This document shows positions 57,813 to 64,000 of a stretch of 64,000 nt of DNA, one piece after another. How positions within the stretch are numbered: the stretch's first letter is position 1; each line of letters opens with the position of its first letter. Source of the stretch: Candidatus Kurthia intestinigallinarum (GTDB lineage: Bacteria > Bacillota > Bacilli > Bacillales_A > Planococcaceae); contig NZ_JTFC01000032.1 of NCBI RefSeq assembly GCF_003991225.1, forward strand, positions 1 to 64,000. Direction: 5' to 3'. A program made the translations under genes and the position numbers. The notes under the pieces are model-generated. The model did not search any database. It was not told the DNA's origin and was given only the letters and a program-made list of their open reading frames with translations.

Positions 57813-59189
57813 TTAATCGCGACCGTAATATTCGATAATACCGTTTGTGATACCTTCTGCTACAACAGCACGATACGCATCTGTATTGATGCGAGATAGT
57901 TCGCTAGGGTTTGACACAAATCCTAGTTCTACTAGTGTCGCGAATACTGAATTTTCACGTAGCACCATAACATTTTGATATTTTAAACCACGGTCTTTCA
58001 TTGTTGGGTATTCTTCTTTAATTGCTTCAGCCATATTTTTATGAATGGTATTAGCAAATTCTTTTGAAGTTGATTGATAATACAATGTTTCAATACCTGC
58101 GGCTGATGATGCTGCAGCTGAATTATAGTGTAAGCTAATGAAAGCATTTGCACCTTTTTTAGCTGCTAATTTTGCGCGTAAGCCAAGGTCTGTTGTCTTG
58201 TTAGAAGAAAGAGCGCCTGTGCCTTCGCGTGTCATATAAACTGTACCGCCAACAGATTCGATTTGTGCTTTTAATGCTTTAGCTGATGCTAATGTAAGTG
58301 TTGATTCACTAACATATTTACCAGATAAATCTTTACCGCCTGCACCAGGATCACCACCGCCGTGACCAGCGTCAACAACGACTTTGATACCAGCTAATGA
58401 ACCGTTTACTGGTTTTGAAACTTGGTCCGGTTTTTCAGTTGTTACAGTTGTGTCAGATGTTTTTAAAGAAATCCAACCTTTTTGTGAATCGCTATATTGG
58501 ATTTCAGCCCAATTTGAATCCGAAACGCGTAAAATGCGTGCTGAGTAATTTGTAGAAACTGTACCTAATTTTGGAGCCACTGTTGAAGGTAGGCTACGTA
58601 CATTCATGTCATCATGAACAAGTACATATTTAATTTGAGATGGGGCGCTCGCAGCGAAGGAAATGTTCGTTGTTGATTTGAAACCATAGCGCTCATCTGC
58701 ATTAATCCAACCTGTTTTACCACCATAAGTTACTTGAATCCAACCATTTTTAGCTGTTTTTTTGATTGTTACTTTAGCGCCGTAAGGAATTGTAACGCCA
58801 ACTTTTTTACTTGAAACCGTATAAGAAGCACGCATGTTTAAACCTGTTGGTTCAGTTACATAATAATACGTTTTCTTAGCAGGAGTAGTAGCGGTAACCG
58901 TTTTAACTGCTTTTAAGTATTTCGCGTTTACCCAGCCTGTTTTTGAAGCTGTGTATTTTACTTGCCACCAATTTCCTTTAGTTTTTACTTTTGTTACAAT
59001 TGCGCCTTTTTTAAGTGTTTTAACCTTTGAATATTTCACACCTGGGCCAATTCGTACGTTTAACGAGTCCGTTGTTTTATATGTGGTCGTTGCCGCATGC
59101 GAAGTGCCAGGTTTAGAAATCATGACCGTTGAAATGACAAGCATTGCAGCGATCATAAATAGCATGATTTTTGATAATTTTTTATTCAT
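57813..59189 (-). CDS. N-acetylmuramoyl-L-alanine amidase with three SH3b domains (YrvJ-like)
   Basis: The 458-residue precursor has a signal peptide ending near SHA-AT (residues 30-33). Three bacterial SH3 modules (about 37-95, 107-165 and 188-245) probably bind the wall; each contains a GWxN/GWI turn. The C-terminal Amidase_3 domain (268-456) has the zinc ligands H276 (DAGHGG), E295 and H354 (LHYNS), and the catalytic E421 (LVELGF). It cuts the bond between muramic acid and L-alanine in peptidoglycan. yrvJ lies next to dtd in B. subtilis. It is convergent with dtd. Confidence 0.95.
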   Translation of the reverse strand: MNKKLSKIMLFMIAAMLVISTVMISKPGTSHAATTTYKTTDSLNVRIGPGVKYSKVKTLKKGAIVTKVKTKGNWWQVKYTASKTGWVNAKYLKAVKTVTATTPAKKTYYYVTEPTGLNMRASYTVSSKKVGVTIPYGAKVTIKKTAKNGWIQVTYGGKTGWINADERYGFKSTTNISFAASAPSQIKYVLVHDDMNVRSLPSTVAPKLGTVSTNYSARILRVSDSNWAEIQYSDSQKGWISLKTSDTTVTTEKPDQVSKPVNGSLAGIKVVVDAGHGGGDPGAGGKDLSGKYVSESTLTLASAKALKAQIESVGGTVYMTREGTGALSSNKTTDLGLRAKLAAKKGANAFISLHYNSAAASSAAGIETLYYQSTSKEFANTIHKNMAEAIKEEYPTMKDRGLKYQNVMVLRENSVFATLVELGFVSNPSELSRINTDAYRAVVAEGITNGIIEYYGRD

Positions 59190-59302
59190 GATCGTCCTCC
59201 CTTTCTTATATAGTATAAAATTTTCCCATCAAAAAGCTAGTATATTTCAAAAATGTTACAACTTTGACATGAACGAAATATCATGTAACATTTCAGAAAA
59301 AG

Positions 59303-59331
59303 TTGACATCTCCCTTATTTCTTATTATGAT
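59303..59331 (+). promoter_or_regulatory. SigA-type promoter of hisS-aspS
   Basis: TTGACA (59303-59308) and TATGAT (59326-59331) are separated by 17 bases, a near-consensus promoter directly before the T-box leader. Confidence 0.9.
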
Positions 59332-59337
59332 ATGAAG

Positions 59338-59628
59338 TAATCTGACATTATTAACAAATACCTATGACCGAGCAAGTAGCTAATTTCAAGACATTTTCCA
59401 GAGAGAGAAAATCATGGCTGAAAGTTTTCTTATGATGTGAATTAGTGAATAACACTCGTGAGGTTTTTCTTCGAAACGCAGCAGGCTTATTAGGGGAAAA
59501 CGGAATCGGCCGTTATCCGATTAGAGAGGGTTATTACAAAGTAATGACCAACTAGGGTGGAACCGCGGAAGCTGAATTTAATGAGCTGTCGTCCCTTGCA
59601 TTTATTGCAAGGGACGGCGGCCTTTTTT
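59338..59628 (+). ncRNA. T-box riboswitch controlling hisS-aspS
   Basis: The leader holds the T-box sequence TAGGGTGGAACCGCGG (59553-59568), stem I elements (AGAGAGAAAATCATGGCTGA near 59400-59420) and a likely histidine specifier CAC at 59453-59455. The terminator pairs CGTCCCTTGCA (59590-59600) with TGCAAGGGACG (59606-59616) and is followed by a T run to 59628. Uncharged tRNA-His should switch on the operon. Confidence 0.92.
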
Positions 59629-59682
59629 TATTTTCCGTCCCTTCTCGACACGTAATTCAGTATTTTTGAAAGGAGCATACAC

Positions 59683-60948
59683 ATGACGTTTAAAGTACCA
59701 AGAGGAACACAGGATATCCTACCAGAGCAATCAGCAAAATGGCAAAAAGTAGAGGAAACTATTCGTCATCTATGCCACACATATCGCTATGAAGAAATTC
59801 GTACACCGATGTTTGAATCAACTGAATTATTCCAACGCGGTGTGGGGGATACAACTGACATCGTACAAAAAGAAATGTACACATTTACAGACCGTGGTAA
59901 TCGTTCATTAACATTACGTCCTGAAGGTACAGCTGGAGCAGTACGTGCTTACGTAGAACATAAACTATATGGTTTACCAGACCAACCAGTGAAACTTTCA
60001 TATATTGGACCAATGTTCCGTTATGAACGCCAACAAGCAGGTCGCTATCGTCAATTTGTACAATTTGGTGTTGAAGCAATCGGCAGTAAAGATCCAGCAA
60101 TTGATGCAGAAGTTATCTCACTTGCAATGAATGTATATCGCACAGTTGGCTTAACAGATTTAAAATTAGTGATTAATTCACTAGGCGATAAGGAGGTTCG
60201 TGAAGCGCATCGTACCGCGCTGATTAACCACTTTGAACCACATATTCACGAATTTTGTTCAGATTGTCAAAATCGTTTAGAAAAAAATCCATTACGCATT
60301 TTAGACTGTAAAGTAGACCGTGAAAATCCATTGATGGAAACGGCACCTTCTTTAACAGATTTCTTAAATGAAGAATCTGCAACATACTTCGAAAAAGTAA
60401 AACATTATTTAGATTTACTAGGTATCGAATATGAAGTAGATCCAAACCTTGTACGTGGTCTTGACTACTACAATCACACAGCATTTGAAATCATGAGCAC
60501 ATCTAAAGGATTTGGTTCGATTACAACGCTTTGTGGTGGTGGTCGTTACCATGGTTTAGTGCAAGAAGTCGGTGGTCCAGACATGGCCGGTATTGGTTTT
60601 GCGATGAGTATCGAACGTTTATTACTTGCATTAGAAGCAGAAGGTAAAGAATTAGAAACAGATAGTGCGCTAGAAGTATTCATTGTATCGATGGATGACG
60701 CCGCTAAAGAAAAAGCAGTAGAGCTTGCAAGCACCTTCCGTGCAAAAGGCATCGCTACTGAAATTGACTACGCGAGTCGTAAAATGAAAGCGCAAATGAA
60801 AGCTGCAGACCGTCAAGGTGCAAAATGGGTTCTTGTGTTAGGTGAACAAGAGCTTGCTGACAACGCTGCAGCTGTGAAGAATATGGAAACTGGTACACAA
60901 GAAAAAGTGCCATTCCATGATTTAGTGAACTACTTACAAACACATTAA
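59683..60948 (+). CDS. hisS: Histidyl-tRNA synthetase
   Basis: This 421-residue class II synthetase has motif 1 near [14 protein letters not shown], motif 2 in [17 protein letters not shown], the histidine-specific segments [14 protein letters not shown] and GGGRYHGL, and motif 3 in [15 protein letters not shown]. An anticodon-binding domain follows. GAAAGGAGC precedes ATG 59683. It is first in the T-box-controlled hisS-aspS operon. Confidence 0.97.
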   Translation: MTFKVPRGTQDILPEQSAKWQKVEETIRHLCHTYRYEEIRTPMFESTELFQRGVGDTTDIVQKEMYTFTDRGNRSLTLRPEGTAGAVRAYVEHKLYGLPDQPVKLSYIGPMFRYERQQAGRYRQFVQFGVEAIGSKDPAIDAEVISLAMNVYRTVGLTDLKLVINSLGDKEVREAHRTALINHFEPHIHEFCSDCQNRLEKNPLRILDCKVDRENPLMETAPSLTDFLNEESATYFEKVKHYLDLLGIEYEVDPNLVRGLDYYNHTAFEIMSTSKGFGSITTLCGGGRYHGLVQEVGGPDMAGIGFAMSIERLLLALEAEGKELETDSALEVFIVSMDDAAKEKAVELASTFRAKGIATEIDYASRKMKAQMKAADRQGAKWVLVLGEQELADNAAAVKNMETGTQEKVPFHDLVNYLQTH

Positions 60949-60964
60949 TTGGAGGAATTACACA

Positions 60965-62752
60965 ATGGCAACACGTACACATGAGTGTGGAGTTTTACGC
61001 GCTGAAAACGTTGGCGAGCGCGTCGTATTAAAAGGTTGGGTACAATATCGTCGTGACTTCGGTGGTTTAATTTTCATCGACTTACGCGACCGTACAGGTT
61101 TAACACAAGTTGTTTTCACCCCAGAAAACTCTCAAGCAGCATTAGATTTAGCAGATTCATTCCGTAGTGAATATGTAATCGAAGTTGAAGGGGAAGTGCG
61201 TGCACGTACACCAGAAATGGTTAACCCAAACTTAGATACAGGCGCTATCGAAGTGTATGTTGATAACGTAACATTAATCAACAAAGCACAAACACCACCA
61301 TTCCAAATTGAAGACCGCATTCAAGTAAATGAAGATTTACGTTTAAAATATCGTTACCTAGACTTACGTCGTCCTGTAATGTACAAAACTTTTAAATTAC
61401 GTTCTGACGTAACAAAAGTAGTACGTAACTTCTTACAAGATGAAGGTTTCTTAGAAGTAGAAACACCAATCTTAACAAAATCAACTCCAGAAGGCGCACG
61501 TGACTATTTAGTACCATCACGTGTTCATGATGGTGAATTTTATGCACTGCCACAATCACCACAATTATTCAAACAATTATTAATGGTTTCTGGTTTCGAA
61601 CGTTACTTCCAAATCGCACGTTGTTTCCGTGATGAAGATTTACGTGCTGACCGTCAACCGGAATTCACACAAATCGATATGGAAATGAGCTTCTTAGACC
61701 AAGAACAAATTCTTGATATTAACGAACGCTTAATCCAAAAAGTAATGAAAGAAGTTAAAGGCATCAATGTACCACGTCCATTCCAACGTATGAAATATGA
61801 CGATGCAATGGCACGTTACGGTTCAGATAAACCAGATGTTCGTTTCGATTTAGAATTAATCGATTTAACAGATGTTGTAGATGGCTGTGGCTTCAAAGTA
61901 TTTGCTCAAACAGTTGCAGATGGTAAACAAGTTAAAGGTTTAAACATCAAAGGTGCAAATGATAAATATTCTCGTAAAGATTTAGATGAATTAACAAAAT
62001 TCGTTGGTCGTTACGGTGCTAAAGGTCTTGCATGGATTAAAGTTACTGAAACAGGCGTTGAAGGTTTAACAGGTCCTATCGGTAAATTCTTCCAAGATGA
62101 CTACGGCGTGAAATTAATGGAACGTATGGGTGCAGAACCTGGCGATACATTAGTATTCGTAGCTGATAAAGCAGCAGTAGTAGCAGACGCTCTAGGCGCT
62201 TTACGTAAAAAATTAGGTAAAGATTTAGGTTTAATTGACGAATCTCGCTTTGCATTCCTATGGATTACGGATTGGCCATTACTTGAATATGATGAAGAAG
62301 CGGGTCGTTACTCTGCAGCTCACCACCCATTCACTCGTCCATTCGATGAAGATTTAGAATTAATGGATACAGATCCTGGTAAAGTTCGCGCTCAAGCGTA
62401 CGATATCGTGCTTAACGGTTACGAATTAGGTGGCGGTTCATTACGTATTTATGAAAAAGATCTACAAGAAAAAATGTTCAAAGCACTTGGTTTCACACAA
62501 GAACAAGCGCAAGAACAATTTGGTTTCTTAATGGATGCTTTTGAATACGGCGTTCCTCCACATGGTGGTTTAGCATTCGGTCTTGACCGTTTCATCATGT
62601 TATTATCTGGTCGCGATAACTTACGTGACACAATTGCGTTCCCTAAAACAGCTTCAGCTAGCTGCTTATTAACAGACGCACCATCAGCTGTAGCCACGGC
62701 TCAACTTGATGATTTACACATTCGTGTTAAAACAATGGCTGACGAAGACTAA
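60965..62752 (+). CDS. aspS: Aspartyl-tRNA synthetase
   Basis: This 595-residue class II enzyme has an N-terminal OB anticodon-binding fold ([21 protein letters not shown]), motif 2 in [20 protein letters not shown], a bacterial GAD insert and motif 3 in [28 protein letters not shown] precedes ATG 60965, 16 bases after hisS. In organisms lacking AsnRS or GatCAB variants it may be non-discriminating; this cannot be judged here. Confidence 0.97.
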   Translation: MATRTHECGVLRAENVGERVVLKGWVQYRRDFGGLIFIDLRDRTGLTQVVFTPENSQAALDLADSFRSEYVIEVEGEVRARTPEMVNPNLDTGAIEVYVDNVTLINKAQTPPFQIEDRIQVNEDLRLKYRYLDLRRPVMYKTFKLRSDVTKVVRNFLQDEGFLEVETPILTKSTPEGARDYLVPSRVHDGEFYALPQSPQLFKQLLMVSGFERYFQIARCFRDEDLRADRQPEFTQIDMEMSFLDQEQILDINERLIQKVMKEVKGINVPRPFQRMKYDDAMARYGSDKPDVRFDLELIDLTDVVDGCGFKVFAQTVADGKQVKGLNIKGANDKYSRKDLDELTKFVGRYGAKGLAWIKVTETGVEGLTGPIGKFFQDDYGVKLMERMGAEPGDTLVFVADKAAVVADALGALRKKLGKDLGLIDESRFAFLWITDWPLLEYDEEAGRYSAAHHPFTRPFDEDLELMDTDPGKVRAQAYDIVLNGYELGGGSLRIYEKDLQEKMFKALGFTQEQAQEQFGFLMDAFEYGVPPHGGLAFGLDRFIMLLSGRDNLRDTIAFPKTASASCLLTDAPSAVATAQLDDLHIRVKTMADED

Positions 62753-62768
62753 TTGTTGAATGATGAAG

Positions 62769-62809
62769 GCTCGTACGATTTGCGAAAGCGATGACTACGA
62801 GCTTTTTTT
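62769..62809 (+). terminator. Intrinsic terminator of hisS-aspS
   Basis: GCTCGTA (62769-62775) pairs with TACGAGC (62796-62802), with an inner CGATTTGCGAAAGCG region that also folds, followed by seven T. Confidence 0.9.
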
Positions 62810-62852
62810 ATTTCGTAAAATAATAATGTAAGCGTTTTATTAAATAAAAAAG

Positions 62853-63085
62853 TTGCACAAAATAGAATAAAGTGATAGTATAACTGTAACGACAAATCCT
62901 GCGGTGTACGACAGCTGCAATCAGTTTTGACCGAACATATTTATTTTTGAGATTTTGTTCATATACAACTTTTTAGATCATGCCTGTTAGGTGGGACTTT
63001 CGAGCAAGTTGTGCGAACAAATAACTGCTTTAAGCGGGCTCAAAACGATGTGAAAACTGACGGCACAATGGGATTTGTTTTTTTG
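62853..63085 (+). ncRNA. ssrS: 6S RNA with its promoter
   Basis: TTGCAC (62853-62858) and TAGTAT (62876-62881) with a 17-base spacer form a promoter. The RNA would start near 62890. ACAAATCC (62892-62899) pairs with GGATTTGT (63071-63078) to close a long rod, with an internal stem pairing TTTGTTC/AACTT with AAGTT/GAACAAA and an unpaired central part, then a T run. The GCCTGTTAGGTGGGACTTT stretch resembles Bacillus 6S-1. Bacillus 6S RNA (bsrA) lies just downstream of aspS, as here. 6S RNA binds sigma-70-type RNA polymerase and mimics an open promoter. Confidence 0.75.
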
Positions 63086-63113
63086 TGTGTAAAAAGGGTA
63101 TATGAATCGATAC

Positions 63114-63153
63114 AAAGAGATTGTCCATACTTTATGAGGACAATCTCTTTTTT
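63114..63153. terminator. Second strong terminator after the 6S RNA
   Basis: AAAGAGATTGTCC (63114-63126) pairs perfectly with GGACAATCTCTTT (63138-63150), followed by TTT. It lies 30 bases beyond the T run of the 6S RNA and directly before the next gene. Confidence 0.85.
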
Positions 63154-63183
63154 CGGATTGATTTCAAAAGGGAGGTGGAAGGT

Positions 63184-64000
63184 TTGAAGAAACAACCTAT
63201 AACACAAAAAAACATTGCCCCGGTAGAATATCACTTCATGACCATCAAACAAAAATTTGTACAACAATTTTTAACGAAATATGAAAATGATTTTGATCAA
63301 GTAAAACGCTGGCTATCTCCTATGTTTTTTCAAGAAATGGAGAAAAAACTAGATGAACATACGGCTAGAAGACTTGCGGAAGATAGCTATTTCTTTTTGA
63401 GTGGCGTCGTACCATACTGGCCACATTTTATTATGGAACGTATGAAGAAAGAACCACAATCAAAATTAAAAAAACTCATCCATACATGGCACCAACCCAT
63501 ATTTTTCTTTGGTGAAATTATTGATGTAACAGATCGTTATGTAGCCATTGAGCATGCATGGACAAAAGAAATTGTCTACGTGCTTGATTTTTCTGCTATG
63601 CCACACCATATTGGAGAAAATACGTTATTATTACTTGTAAAAGGATTAGAAGAAAATATTTATTATTCGCTTAGTATGGGAATTATTTTAACCAAGGCAA
63701 GTGATTCTTTATTTGAAGCATGGAACAAACTTTATAAGGTTACAGCGTTACCTTATAAAGATTTCTTTCAGCAGCATATCGATGATTGTTGGCGATTACT
63801 CATTTCAGAAACATCGCTAAGTAGTAATACGATGCGTACAGACAAAAAGCAATTGCTAGTCATGCTAGATGCAGCGTTAATTGAATTGGATATTAAAAGT
63901 GAGCCTTTATTTTTATTTACACATCGGTATGTGACAACTAAGCACATAAAGGCGCGTAAGAAAGGTGGTTTCATTGCAGGCGTATTACAATTTGGCATGA
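63184..64000 (+). CDS. Hypothetical protein, cut by window end
   Basis: An ORF opens with TTG at 63184 behind AGGGAGGTGG and stays open to the end of the window, giving at least 272 residues. The start reads MKKQPITQKN. There is no signal peptide. The middle contains two tryptophan-rich turns (VVPYWPHFI, IHTWHQPIFF) and a beta-rich segment FFGEIIDVTDRYVAIEHAW. I recognise no family with certainty. SEC-C-tailed proteins of this style exist in Bacillales, but the C-terminus needed to test that is outside the window. Confidence 0.7.
   Translation, partial: MKKQPITQKNIAPVEYHFMTIKQKFVQQFLTKYENDFDQVKRWLSPMFFQEMEKKLDEHTARRLAEDSYFFLSGVVPYWPHFIMERMKKEPQSKLKKLIHTWHQPIFFFGEIIDVTDRYVAIEHAWTKEIVYVLDFSAMPHHIGENTLLLLVKGLEENIYYSLSMGIILTKASDSLFEAWNKLYKVTALPYKDFFQQHIDDCWRLLISETSLSSNTMRTDKKQLLVMLDAALIELDIKSEPLFLFTHRYVTTKHIKARKKGGFIAGVLQFGM

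Overview
The window is a chromosomal segment of a low-to-moderate GC Firmicute of the order Bacillales. Gene order matches the conserved Bacillus backbone: ysoA-tig-clpX-lonA-ysxC-hemAXCDBL-valS-folC, radC-mreBCD-minCD-rplU-prp-rpmA-spo0B-obg-pheB-pheA, niaR/ruvAB-queA-tgt-yajC-comN-secDF, recJ-apt-relA-dtd-amidase-hisS-aspS-6S RNA. The departures from Bacillus subtilis suggest the Planococcaceae/Caryophanaceae (Solibacillus, Lysinibacillus, Kurthia or Caryophanon type). They include a pilN/pilO-like pair next to folC, no lonB, and no sporulation genes at most of their usual places. The genus is an inference from synteny and protein style.

Bases 1-3300 are accessory and decaying. They hold the 3' part of a TnpB (IS200/IS605 family) with its right end inserted inside a DUF2252 gene, a 47-residue zinc-ribbon protein, a Nudix hydrolase, and a short unknown gene followed in frame by a remnant of an AraC-type DNA-binding domain. 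Bases 3300-8700 carry yjlC-ndh behind a promoter with a near-perfect Rex operator, a DD-carboxypeptidase, an HNH-type protein lacking its first histidine, and a TPR protein. Bases 8700-21100 hold protein quality control (tig, clpX, lonA), the ribosome-assembly GTPase ysxC and the haem pathway to uroporphyrinogen III. The haem operon starts at a promoter overlapped by a PerR-type box.

Bases 21100-31400 contain valS under a T-box, a leftward pair of RimK-like ATP-grasp ligases, folC, and a fragmented type IV pilus-like locus: two leftward exported or pilin-like genes and the rightward pilN/pilO-like pair. Bases 31500-38100 encode RadC, cell-shape and division-site proteins (MreBCD, MinCD) and L21, Prp and L27 behind an L21 leader. 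Bases 38200-49200 contain spo0B-obg-pheB-pheA, the niacin regulator NiaR, Holliday-junction and queuosine genes and the Sec accessory proteins YajC and SecDF.

Bases 49300-64000 carry a secreted subtilase, a prepilin peptidase, recJ-apt, relA-dtd, a cell-wall amidase with three SH3b modules, hisS-aspS under a second T-box, a 6S RNA candidate, and a gene of unknown function running off the end. I found no CRISPR array, no prophage, and no tRNA or rRNA genes. The least explained parts are the ATP-grasp pair, the pilus-like island, the HNH protein, the 28-bp palindrome upstream of yjlC-ndh and the small ORF in the secDF leader.
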